From the NCBI GenBank assembly GCA_014381415.1, contig JACNLQ010000050.1, positions 1 to 38,432 on the forward strand: DNA of 38,432 bases, written 5' to 3'. Within the stretch, counting starts at the first letter, position 1. Every line of letters begins with the position of its first letter. Of the stretch, positions 1-7,993 are shown one piece after another. The notes under the pieces are model-generated. The model saw only the letters and a list, made by a program, of their open reading frames with translations, searched no databases and was not told where the DNA came from. Made by a program: the position numbers and the translations under genes. The stretch comes from Fidelibacterota bacterium. GTDB taxonomy: Bacteria; Fidelibacterota; Marinisomatia; SCGC-AAA003-L08; D37C17.

Positions 1-1
1 G

Positions 2-799
2 GGGGGCGGTGGTGGCTCAGGTGGGGCTGATGCGGGGTGGATGCGTTTGAATGCCATCAGCTATATTGCAGATTTTGTCCAAATTGTTATTTCCCCTCTC
101 CCTCATGATGAAATTTTTGTCATCGATCACTCCACCACAACAGAAGAAGCTGCAGGACATTCAGGTGGAAACTATGGAAAAGGTGGTGATTTTCTGTATC
201 GATGGGGAAATCCACAAAACTATGGTAGGGGAAATAATTCTTACCATATTATTGGAAGTCAACATAGTATTAACTGGATTCCAGAAGGCTATCCAGGTGA
301 GGGTAATTTTATATTATTTAATAATGAAGGAAATGAAGCTTTAGAATTTGCTCCTCCTGCTGACGAAAATGGAAACTATTTTATTGAAGATGGTGAGCCT
401 TATGGACCCAGTTCCGAAACTTGGACTTCTCCCTATATGTCCACCCAAATGCAAGGCGGTGCTTTTCGGCTTCCCAATGGTAATTCATTGATAACTGACT
501 GTGATGATGCTGTCATAAAAGAATTTACTGAAAGTGGTACTACCGTATGGAGTTATACCCATTCAGGGAACAATGCCAATATTGCTCGTGCACAGCGATA
601 TCCTTTAGATTTTTTTGATGCTGTTGATGACACTCTATTAGGGGATTTAAACGAAGATGGTGTATTGAATATATTGGATATTGTATCTCTGGTAAATATG
701 GTTCTTGCAGGTGAGTATAGCACGAATGGGGATATTAATGGAGATGGTGGATTAAATATTCTGGATATTGTGTCTTTGGTAAACCTTGTTTTATCATAA
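2..799 (+). CDS. Arylsulfotransferase-like secreted protein with C-terminal dockerin (5' truncated)
   Basis: The reading frame is open from base 2, so the 5' end lies outside the window; the first ATG (41) is internal. It aligns codon for codon with the C-terminal half of the next gene, sharing EIFVIDHSTT, GGDFLYRWGNPQNY, QHSINWIPEGYPGE and MQGGAFRLPNGN. This is the pattern of the ASST/PQQ-like propeller family, whose characterised members move sulfate from aryl sulfates to phenols in the periplasm. The C-terminus (last ~55 residues) has two dockerin-type Ca-binding repeats beginning GDLNEDG and GDINGDG, each followed by LNILDIVSLV. The motif DWIHINAV of its neighbour is replaced by GWMRLNAI, and SSR by SPL, so active-site residues may be missing. 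The family call is good; sulfotransferase activity is unproven. Confidence 0.8.
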   Translation, partial: GGGGGSGGADAGWMRLNAISYIADFVQIVISPLPHDEIFVIDHSTTTEEAAGHSGGNYGKGGDFLYRWGNPQNYGRGNNSYHIIGSQHSINWIPEGYPGEGNFILFNNEGNEALEFAPPADENGNYFIEDGEPYGPSSETWTSPYMSTQMQGGAFRLPNGNSLITDCDDAVIKEFTESGTTVWSYTHSGNNANIARAQRYPLDFFDAVDDTLLGDLNEDGVLNILDIVSLVNMVLAGEYSTNGDINGDGGLNILDIVSLVNLVLS

Positions 800-858
800 T
801 TATAACTTAAGCCAGTTCACAAATTTATAAGTAAATATTTTTTAACTTCGTGTCATAT

Positions 859-2340
859 ATGAAAAATAATACACTCATATTATGGATACTTTTGGGAATA
901 TTCAATAATATCTCTGGGCAAGAGGTTTTTGAAGGATATACCCTATTTACACCTCAAATTGGTTTAGGTGGAAACTCATCCTCCAAATTGATTGATAATG
1001 ATCTTAATATCATTCAATCCTGGAACCATGCCTATGGTCCTGCCAGTATGCCCTATTTAATCCCCGGAGATGAACCCGGTTACGAAAATACTATGCTCAT
1101 TTATCCCTATCGTGTATCAAGCCCCACCATGGAAAGCGGTGGAGTTGGCGGGGCAGTTCAATGCCTCACTTGGGATGGTGAATTAATTTGGGAATTTGTT
1201 TTATCAAATACAAACTATCAACATCATCATGACGTTGAACCCCTCCCTAATGGAAATGTGCTCATGATTGCTTGGGAGAAGAAAACAGCTTCAGAAGGTT
1301 ATGCAATGGGAAGAGAGGAAATTGATAATCCTTTAAATCAAATGTGGTCAGAAGCTATTTTTGAAATACAGCCTGATGGTAATGGGGGTGCAGAAGTGGT
1401 TTGGGAATGGCACCTTTGGGATCATCTGGTACAGGATTATTGTTCTGAATGCCCCAACTATTCTGCAATTTCTGAGCATCCTGAATTATTTAATATTAAT
1501 AATGGTGATGTAGGAACTCCAGCAGGACCCGGTGGTGCCAATGCTGACTGGATCCATATTAATGCTGTTGACTATAATGAAAAATGGGATCAAATAGCTT
1601 TTTCCTCTCGCTATCAAAGTGAAATATTTGTGATAGATCATAGTACAACATCTGAGGAGGCTGCTAGTCATTCTGGGGGAAATTATAATAAAGGAGGAGA
1701 TTTTCTGTACCGTTGGGGAAATCCACAAAATTATGACAGAGGTAATAATTCAGACAGAATTTTAAGCGATCAACATAGTATTAACTGGATTCCCGAAGGG
1801 TACCCTGGGGAAAATAATTTTATTCTATTCAATAATTATCATAGTGGATCGGGACCTTGGGGTGAATCTGCTGTGTTAGAATTTATCTTACCTGTAGATG
1901 ATGAAGGGAATTATACCATTCAGGCAGGGGAACCATATGGCCCAGCAAGTTATGATTGGTCCTATGAGGGGAATATTTTCACCTCCATGCAAGGGGGTGC
2001 TTTCCGTCTTCCAAATGGGAATACTCTAATTTCCGATGCAGATAGTGCTCATCTATTGGAAGTTACAGATGATGGACAAATAGTGTGGGAATATTCTGAG
2101 AGCGGAGCAAATACGGTGATAGCCCGGGCACAGAAATATAGCCTTGATTATTTTGATGGTGTGGATGAAAACTTACTGGGAGATTTAAACGGAGATGGCA
2201 TACTTAATATTTTGGATATTGTATCTTTAATTAATTTAGTTTTGGATGGTGAGTATAATATTTTGGGTGATATAAATGAGGATGCAACACTCAATATATT
2301 GGATATAGTACTGTTAGCAAATTTAGTTTTAGGTAGTTAA
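859..2340 (+). CDS. Arylsulfotransferase-like secreted protein with C-terminal dockerin
   Basis: A full-length paralogue of the preceding gene. The chosen ATG (859) gives a clean signal peptide, MKNNTLILWILLGIFNNISG; an in-frame GTG at 850 is possible. The propeller region carries ASST-type motifs in order: HHHDVEPLPNGNVLMIAWE (~residues 123-141), DWIHINAVDYN (~230), IFVIDHS, GDFLYRWGNPQNY, QHSINW and GGAFRLPNGN. The C-terminal ~55 residues form a type I dockerin-like pair (GDLNGDG..LNILDIVSL and GDINEDA..LNILDIVLL). It is probably exported and held on or outside the outer membrane. It starts 59 bases after the first copy and is followed within 60 bases by the LVIVD selenoprotein gene, so the three may be co-transcribed. 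The substrate is unknown; a non-enzymatic propeller is an alternative. Confidence 0.85.
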   Translation: MKNNTLILWILLGIFNNISGQEVFEGYTLFTPQIGLGGNSSSKLIDNDLNIIQSWNHAYGPASMPYLIPGDEPGYENTMLIYPYRVSSPTMESGGVGGAVQCLTWDGELIWEFVLSNTNYQHHHDVEPLPNGNVLMIAWEKKTASEGYAMGREEIDNPLNQMWSEAIFEIQPDGNGGAEVVWEWHLWDHLVQDYCSECPNYSAISEHPELFNINNGDVGTPAGPGGANADWIHINAVDYNEKWDQIAFSSRYQSEIFVIDHSTTSEEAASHSGGNYNKGGDFLYRWGNPQNYDRGNNSDRILSDQHSINWIPEGYPGENNFILFNNYHSGSGPWGESAVLEFILPVDDEGNYTIQAGEPYGPASYDWSYEGNIFTSMQGGAFRLPNGNTLISDADSAHLLEVTDDGQIVWEYSESGANTVIARAQKYSLDYFDGVDENLLGDLNGDGILNILDIVSLINLVLDGEYNILGDINEDATLNILDIVLLANLVLGS

Positions 2341-2394
2341 GAATTGAAAACACAGAAAACAGGGAAATTGTCAATTTTGAAATTATTAAGTCGT

Positions 2395-4320
2395 ATGAAC
2401 ATTTTAATTTTATCAGTTTCTATTTTAATCTCAACTGGGTTTTCACTAAACCTCACTCTCACAGATTATCATAATCCTCAGGCAAATCATATTCTGGATG
2501 CTGAAATTGTAGGAGATATACTTATTATTTCAGCCATGGTTCAGGGGATTGAATTTTATGACATTTCAAATCCGGGGCAGTTAAATCATCTCACAAACTT
2601 TAGCTTATCGAGTGGTGGCGGAGGTGGTGGTACCAAAGCCAACTGTGTAAGAGCAACTGGTAACTTTGCCTATTTTACCACCTATGATGAGAGAGGATTA
2701 TATGTTGTAAATATATCAAATCCATCCAATCCACAAAGCTTGGGATCAGTTTCAAATACCAGTAATTATTTACTTGAAAACCTCGATTTAGATGGAAATG
2801 TACTTGCAGTTACTGCTCACACAGATGGGGTATTATTATACGATATTTCTAGTCCGTCGAACCCTGTTTATTCTGCAACTATCCCTACAAACAATTCATG
2901 GACTGTAGAATTATCAGGTGGATATGCTTATGTTGCTGATGATAATAAAATTTTAGTGGTTGATATAAACAATTTGAGTTCACCAATACAAGTAGGTGAA
3001 ATAGTTACAACAAATGCAGTTAAAGGCTTATCAGTTGAAGGTGGTTATCTGTACACTGCATTGGGTTCTGATGGGGTTGATGTGTATAGTTTGGGTGACC
3101 CTGTAAACCCTCAATACCTTGATAACTACAATACCACAACAATGGCAACCCGCATTGCTTCTTTTAATGGAAAATTGGCGGTTGCTGATTGGGATGATGT
3201 AGAAGTTTTAGAATTTGATGGTAATTCACTTAATTTAGTTGGTCATAAAAATACTGGAAACCGTACCATGGGTATTTCAGCCAAAGATAATTTCATTTAT
3301 TCTGCTGAGTGGGCATCTGTACAAACTTTTGAATTTGGTGAAATTTCTGGTCCTGATATAGATCTCAGTACTTGGGAATTAAATTACCCTTTTGTTGACG
3401 ATGGTGAATCTTATTCCCTTACAGTTGAAGTAACCAATAACGGAAATGAGGTTTTTACAGTTATTGATAATTATACTACCAACTCACATTTTACAGTAGT
3501 CAATCCGTTAACGAGTTTATCGCCCGGGGAAATTCAGACAGTTGAAATTGTGTATAATGCCAGTATTGCCAATGCTTCCGGTGCCTACCGAATTTACGGA
3601 AATGACCCTGATGAGCCTGAAATTATTTGCGAAACTAATGGAAATATAGATGGTGCAAATGTAGGCGAACCTGCGGCTGATTTTGATTTAGATTTTGTTG
3701 CAAATGGCAGTGGAAGCTATAAACTCTCAGATCATTTTGGCGAAATTGTAGTTATCGCATTTTTTGCCCCAATGTGACCTGTATGCAGTCCGGAGTTATC
3801 GGACATGGAAACTACAATTTGGCAGCCCTATCAAGATAATAATGTAACATTGTTAGGAATCATTAATACCCCAGATCAAGAACTCATAGACAATTTTGTA
3901 GCAGAAAACAGTATTACCTTCCCCATTTTATTTGACCCTGGAAGTTCAGGGGGAGTACAAGGCGGTGATACTTATGATGACTACTATATGCCCAATGACG
4001 GCTCACCCTACCCCAGAGATTTTATTGTTGACCAAGAAGGAATTCTGCAATATGCCAATAATGAAATTGACACCGAATGGATGCATTATGTTTTAGATGA
4101 ACTAATTGGTAGCACAGATGGCATTGCCGGGGATGTTAATAATGACAGCCTCATCAATATTTTAGATGTTATTCAAACGGTAAATATTATTTTAGGTACC
4201 AACTCTACTCCTACTGACTTTGAACTTTGGGCAGCCGATATGAACCAGGATGGCAATATTGATATACTGGATGTCGTTACCTTAGCGAATTGTATTTTGG
4301 TAGATAATTGTGGGGGGTGA
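2395..4320 (+). CDS. Exported LVIVD propeller-redoxin-dockerin selenoprotein (in-frame UGA at 3775-3777 read as Sec)
   Basis: Two adjoining open segments in the same frame are separated only by TGA at 3775-3777. Read through, they give one 641-residue protein. Domains: signal peptide (MNILILSVSILISTGFS); LVIVD-type beta-propeller repeats (~20-320, for example VVNISNPSNPQSLGSV and VVDINNLSSPIQVGE); an Ig-like/DUF1573-like segment (~325-420); a redoxin/thioredoxin-like domain (~430-565); and a dockerin pair at the C-terminus (GDVNNDS..INILDVI, ADMNQDG..IDILDVV). The UGA falls in EIVVIAFFAPM-U-PVCSPELSDM, at the first Cys of the CxxC redox motif, giving UxxC, residue 461. A hairpin with SECIS features lies just downstream. 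A TTG at 2344 could extend the N-terminus by 17 residues. Sequencing error or a fresh nonsense mutation is the alternative, but the exact placement favours selenocysteine. The redox partner and SelA-D machinery are not in the window. Confidence 0.8.
3775..3777 (+). other. Putative selenocysteine UGA codon
   Basis: TGA replaces the first Cys codon of a thioredoxin-type active site: FFAPM, then TGA, then PVC. The same frame continues for 180 further codons of clear redoxin and dockerin sequence. TGA acts as a normal stop at other genes here (the 3' ends of oppD and of the gene before dxr, both in ATGA overlaps), so a general reassignment of TGA is unlikely. Confidence 0.78.
3786..3806 (+). promoter_or_regulatory. 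Bacterial SECIS-like hairpin
   Basis: Directly downstream of the in-frame UGA. GTCCG (3788-3792) pairs perfectly with CGGAC (3800-3804) around the seven-base loop GAGTTAT. A-U and C-G pairs below it (3787 with 3806, 3786 with 3807) are possible past a bulged A. The loop begins 15 bases after the UGA and its first base is G. Known bacterial SECIS elements have a short upper stem, a small loop with an early G, and lie roughly 16-37 bases after UGA, so this is close to the expected geometry. SelB binding is inferred. Confidence 0.6.
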
Positions 4321-4387
4321 GCTTACCATTCGTAAACTGCTTTTAGCGGATGAAGAGTGGTGAACCCTCAGGGATCAATCTACTTCA

Positions 4388-4570
4388 CCTAATGGTGAAT
4401 ACGATTGAAAAGCTTGAATCAATTGCTGTAACTGAATCATTTACTTTCGTGCGCAATTCGGCTGTAAAAGCGAAAGCTTCGCCGGCATACAAAACATCGC
4501 CGTTTTGCATTACTTTCAATAGTTCAACTACATTTTCTAATATACTGGGTAATGCGTTCTTAGCCGTGTT
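4388..4570 (-). pseudogene. Possible gene relic
   Basis: On the minus strand 61 codons are open between two stops and read like real protein (NALPSILENVVELLKVMQNG, then YAGEAFAFTAELRTKV). The only ATG is internal, and the sequence beyond the terminal TGA shows no continuation. I do not recognise the family. It may be a decayed fragment of a transferred gene; chance is possible. Confidence 0.25.
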
Positions 4571-4660
4571 TTAACTTGGGAATATTTTTGTATATTTTAT
4601 TTTTCATTAATGGAAATTACTAAGAATGATAGTATTAACAATTAAAATTTAACTAGGGTT

Positions 4661-4711
4661 TATTCTCCTCTTGAGAGGAGAAACCACCGAAGGTGGAAAG
4701 AGGTGTGTTAT
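4661..4711. repeat. REP-like palindromic element
   Basis: Two consecutive perfect hairpins are followed by a conserved-looking tail. TTCTCCTC (4663-4670) pairs with GAGGAGAA (4675-4682) around TTGA, and CCACC (4684-4688) pairs with GGTGG (4692-4696) around GAA. The tail AAAGAGGTGTGTT follows. This resembles the short repetitive palindromes (CTCTTGAGAGG...GGTGTGTT) scattered between genes in FCB genomes and mobilised by Y1 HUH (TnpA-REP) enzymes. Only one copy is seen in this window. Confidence 0.5.
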
Positions 4712-5139
4712 TTATTGTCACCGTCTCCATTTTCTCAGCCTATCCTTTTTCACTGAGACCAGCTTTTTAACGGCGCAGGATTGCTTAATATTTCCTGTAT
4801 GTAGGCAGAATCAATTAACCATTAATAATTATCTGCCTTCTCCTCCCCCTTTTATCCCACCTCAATCCATAAACCTCTAATCCTAACTTTCCTAGTAGGG
4901 CATTGCCCCAGAAAATACCACATATTGTAGTTTTTATTTTTAAGTTTTAAAACCAATTAAAGTAAAAAAGCTGCTTTCTATTTTTCAACTTGTGATGGAT
5001 TTTTTATTGTACACAAGATATTGGGGGTATAAATCTAAATAACGTCACTTAAAGAAAAATAATATCACATATAATACTATTAATAACAGATACTTATAAT
5101 TTTATTTAACCCTATTACTTAAAGTAACACATTAATTCC

Positions 5140-5169
5140 TTGCATTTTATTTTTCAATACATGTAAAAT
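5140..5169 (+). promoter_or_regulatory. Putative promoter of the 5234 gene cluster
   Basis: TTGCAT (5140-5145) and TAAAAT (5164-5169) are separated by 18 bases, with TG directly before the -10 box, in strongly A+T-rich DNA. The predicted transcript start near 5176 supports translation from 5222 or 5234 rather than from the in-frame ATG at 5186. Assigned by eye only. Confidence 0.35.
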
Positions 5170-5233
5170 TGAAAAGCAAGAAAAAATGCATGGGTTCATG
5201 CATAAAAATAAAACTCTTAAAATGAGGTTTAAT

Positions 5234-6361
5234 ATGAAAAAAGTAATGCGAGTAATAGGAATAATTTTCACAATAGTAAAGGTATCTGCCAGTACCCTGT
5301 CAATGGATCAAGATCCATACTTATCTGATAATATTGTTTCATCTGTTAAAGATATTTCCATCAGCAAACTATTAGACTTCAGAAAAATTGCGGCTGCTAT
5401 AAATGATGAGTTTGACAAAGCTCGTTTTCATTATATCATTGCCTATGAAATCGACAGCCGACTCAATACTTTGGATGGAAAATTCAATGACCATGAGAAA
5501 AAATATCATAGAGTAATTGGTCGATATGAAGATGAGTTAGACCTTACCCCATACAAATATACAAATGACAGGCCTCGTTTTGATTATACCTATCAAGCGG
5601 CTGAAATATCCGAGGAGACCATTTATAATGATATTCACCGTATTCAGGCTGACCTGGCACGGACCCAATTTATTCAGGTATATAAATATTATCGCAAACG
5701 CCTGGATAATTATAAAAATTATCTCACAACTCTCCGGGAACTGTATAAATGTAAAACCATAGAGAATAAAGATAATAAGGTTGAGTTTTACTCCAATTTC
5801 CCTGAGATGTATCAAGGCATAAAACTTTTTCACGATGCCATGGATGATGCCGGCAAGATGCAGGTGCACAGGGATGTATTGGGTAAAGTTCTGTATATTG
5901 ACTGGAGTGAAGAGGGTGAAAAAGAAAATTTCCGCCGCCGCGATTTCGAATATTTTAATGATGGAACTGTTTCAAGACTTACGGATACAATTGAGAATGA
6001 AGTTGTGTTTGAAACTTTATTTGGAGAAAACGATATGGCTGAAAATTTTATAGGTTACATTTTCTCAGAAGGATTTATCCCAAGGGATTACAGCTATTTC
6101 ACCGAAGTTTATTATACAGATGGAAAACAATCAGCATTTAAATTCACCACCATGAATGATCATGTTATTGGAACTATTTACAGAGAGTTTGATGAAAAAG
6201 ATCATCTCATAAAAGAAGCATGGTGCAAGGGAGAAACTAGTAAAATTATGAGAGAATTTACCAGTATATTTGATCCGTCAGCCGGTGGCTATAAATTGAT
6301 TGAAAGAGACCGCAATGGCGATATTGTTCATCAGGAAATCGTATTAAGCAGCAATGATTAA
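5234..6361 (+). CDS. Exported protein of unknown function
   Basis: Not recognised. The ATG at 5234 has GAGG seven bases upstream and gives a signal peptide (MKKVMRVIGIIFTIVKVSAS); ATGs at 5222 and 5186 are in frame but give a longer, less regular N-terminus. The mature ~350 residues are charged and mostly helical-looking in the first half, with many Tyr and Lys (for example VYKYYRKRLDNYKNYLTTLR). The second half is beta-like, with repeated FEYFNDG, VYYTDGKQSAFKF and REFDEKDHLIKEAW strands that resemble the short repeats of MORN/toxin-like antiparallel sheets, but I make no family call. Fifteen bases separate it from an outer-membrane barrel-like gene, so it probably acts in the cell envelope with its downstream neighbours. 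Confidence 0.75.
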   Translation: MKKVMRVIGIIFTIVKVSASTLSMDQDPYLSDNIVSSVKDISISKLLDFRKIAAAINDEFDKARFHYIIAYEIDSRLNTLDGKFNDHEKKYHRVIGRYEDELDLTPYKYTNDRPRFDYTYQAAEISEETIYNDIHRIQADLARTQFIQVYKYYRKRLDNYKNYLTTLRELYKCKTIENKDNKVEFYSNFPEMYQGIKLFHDAMDDAGKMQVHRDVLGKVLYIDWSEEGEKENFRRRDFEYFNDGTVSRLTDTIENEVVFETLFGENDMAENFIGYIFSEGFIPRDYSYFTEVYYTDGKQSAFKFTTMNDHVIGTIYREFDEKDHLIKEAWCKGETSKIMREFTSIFDPSAGGYKLIERDRNGDIVHQEIVLSSND

Positions 6362-6376
6362 ATTAACACATTCAAC

Positions 6377-7201
6377 ATGAAAATAATTGTAATGAGGCAT
6401 TTTTTAATATTCCTCACCATCCTTTGCAATATTGGCTGGACTCAAATTGAGCAGCCCTATCCTCCCCTTAATTTAGTTAGTATTCCCACTGCCGGCACTC
6501 TTCCCCGAGGTTCATTCACTTTAGAATCACTTCTTATCACTGATGGCGGCGTAATACCCCGTTTATCTGTGGGATTTACGGACAACTTCAGCTTTGGTGT
6601 ATCCTTCGGAGTACAAAATTTAATAGGTGGAAATAAACCTACTGTTAATAAAACCACACCAGAAGTACAAATAAAATACCGGGTATTTGATGAGTCTGAA
6701 AAAATGCCTGCTTTGGTGTATGGGCTGGATACTCAAGGCAGAGGATTATATCATGCTGTAGATTCAATTACAGCTATTAAGGACAGTATAATTACTCTAA
6801 ATCGTTACGATCAGAAAGCTTGGGGTATGTATATGGTTATGAGTAAAAACTGGAATATGCTGGGCAATTTGGGTCTTCATGCAGGGGTTAGTAAAAGTTT
6901 ATCTGAAAATAGCGATGGAGACAAGGATATCAATGTTTTTTTTGGTATTGACAAAGAACTCAATCGATCCTTTTCACTTCTTATAGAATATGATGCGGCC
7001 TTAAATGATAATTTGGGAGAAGGTGACTATGCATTAAATGATATCACATTTGGCAAAGGAAAAGGGTATCTAAATGCTGGTATTCGCTGGGCAATGAGTC
7101 CCAACCTAATGCTGGAAATCAACTTTAATGATATTAATCAAAACACAAATTCAGAATATACCAACCGTGAAATAAAGGTCATGTATTCTGAATCATTTTA
7201 A
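6377..7201 (+). CDS. Outer-membrane beta-barrel-like protein (YjbH-like)
   Basis: A 274-residue exported protein with a signal peptide (MRHFLIFLTILCNIGWTQ; the ATG at 6392 is an alternative start). After LNLVSIPTAGTLPRGSFTLE come alternating short strands with aromatic ends (RLSVGFTDNFSFGVSFGVQN, WNMLGNLGLHAGVSKSL, INVFFGIDKELNRSFSLLIE, YLNAGIRWAMSPNLMLEINF), typical of an outer-membrane beta-barrel. The N-terminal pattern recalls YjbH and related barrel proteins seen near exopolysaccharide genes. That assignment is tentative. The final residue is Phe, as in many barrels recognised by the BAM complex. It is co-directional and tightly spaced with the gene before and the TPR-like gene after. 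Confidence 0.7.
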   Translation: MKIIVMRHFLIFLTILCNIGWTQIEQPYPPLNLVSIPTAGTLPRGSFTLESLLITDGGVIPRLSVGFTDNFSFGVSFGVQNLIGGNKPTVNKTTPEVQIKYRVFDESEKMPALVYGLDTQGRGLYHAVDSITAIKDSIITLNRYDQKAWGMYMVMSKNWNMLGNLGLHAGVSKSLSENSDGDKDINVFFGIDKELNRSFSLLIEYDAALNDNLGEGDYALNDITFGKGKGYLNAGIRWAMSPNLMLEINFNDINQNTNSEYTNREIKVMYSESF

Positions 7202-7216
7202 TTCAGGAGGATGCAA

Positions 7217-7984
7217 ATGTTAATCAGATTTCTACTAATTATTTTTTGTTTGTCAATGATGATCGCTTCAGCGAAAGCAGGGATCAACGAAGGTGTTGAT
7301 TTTTATTCAAAACGGCAAGAGGGCTCTAAGGGCACTTTAGCTTCCAATGAAAATATTGATAAAGCCATTGAGCAGTTCTCATCAGCATTGCTTTCACCTG
7401 AATCAGAAAAGGATGCTGCACTGTATTTATTGAAGTCATATTATTACAAAGCTGAATTTGCCATTCAAGATAAGAATGAAAAGAAAAAGATTTTTAATGA
7501 GGGCAAAGCTCTGGGTGAAAAGTATATTGAAAAATATCCAACTTCAGCTGAATTTAGATATTGGTACCTTGTTAATTTGGGAAGCTGGGCACAGGTGTAT
7601 GGCATTTTATCGGCTGCCCGAGAAGGAGTCTCAGATTTAATGAGAACCCACTCCGAAAAAATTATTGAATTAGACCCTGAATACAAAAATGGTGGCGGTT
7701 ACTTTATGTTGGGTGCCGTTCATTTTAAATCGCCCTATATTCCCTTTTTACTTTCCTGGCCGGATAATGACGATGCCATCAAATATTTACAATTATCCGT
7801 TTCTACAGGCTATGCAGAAATGAACCAGAAAAATTATCTGGCACAGGCACTCAACAAAGATGGACAAGATGAAAAAGCAAAAACTTTGCTCACGGAAGTC
7901 ATTAATACTAAACCCAGAAGCAACAATTTGGTTGAGGATTTAGATGATATAAAAGAAGCCCGCCAATTATTAGAAGATTTATAA
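7217..7984 (+). CDS. Exported TPR-like protein
   Basis: A strong AGGAGG (7205-7210) sits six bases before the ATG at 7217, which I prefer to the in-frame ATG at 7211. The signal peptide is MLIRFLLIIFCLSMMIASAKA. The ~235 mature residues form helix pairs of tetratricopeptide style: IDKAIEQFSSALLSPESEKD, LYLLKSYYYKAEFAI, GEKYIEKYPTSAEFRYWYLV, IKYLQLSVSTGYAEMNQKNY, AKTLLTEVINTKP. The arrangement, including a WYLVNLGSWAQVYG segment, is reminiscent of TatT, the periplasmic T component of some TRAP systems, but no TRAP permease is nearby. It may be a periplasmic scaffold for the two preceding exported proteins. Confidence 0.75.
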   Translation: MLIRFLLIIFCLSMMIASAKAGINEGVDFYSKRQEGSKGTLASNENIDKAIEQFSSALLSPESEKDAALYLLKSYYYKAEFAIQDKNEKKKIFNEGKALGEKYIEKYPTSAEFRYWYLVNLGSWAQVYGILSAAREGVSDLMRTHSEKIIELDPEYKNGGGYFMLGAVHFKSPYIPFLLSWPDNDDAIKYLQLSVSTGYAEMNQKNYLAQALNKDGQDEKAKTLLTEVINTKPRSNNLVEDLDDIKEARQLLEDL

Positions 7985-7993
7985 ACTAATTTT

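Larger units (their letters stand above)
4321..5233. other. Gene-poor intergenic region
   Basis: About 900 bases without a convincing gene. It holds a 61-codon open stretch on the minus strand (4388-4570) that may be a gene relic, a REP-like double palindrome (about 4661-4711), and a very A+T-rich segment from about 4890 that contains the palindrome TTACTTAAAGTAA and a likely promoter for the next gene. Open frames on the plus strand at 4350-4574 and 4671-4880 have no recognisable protein character. Confidence 0.6.

Noticed and set aside
3775-3777. Reading the TGA as a pseudogene-making nonsense mutation
   Set aside because: The downstream half keeps an intact redoxin and dockerin with no other lesion, the TGA is exactly at a Cys site where Sec is expected, and a SECIS-like hairpin follows. 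It remains the main alternative.
3775-3777. Genome-wide reassignment of TGA to Trp or Gly
   Set aside because: TGA ends oppD and the gene before dxr in tight ATGA overlaps, and no other gene in the window contains an internal TGA.
4350-4574. 74-codon open frame on the plus strand
   Set aside because: It is antisense to the more protein-like minus-strand stretch, has no ribosome binding site, and its sequence resembles no protein family.
4671-4880. 69-codon open frame on the plus strand
   Set aside because: It begins inside the palindromic repeat element and has low-complexity, Pro/Ser-rich composition.
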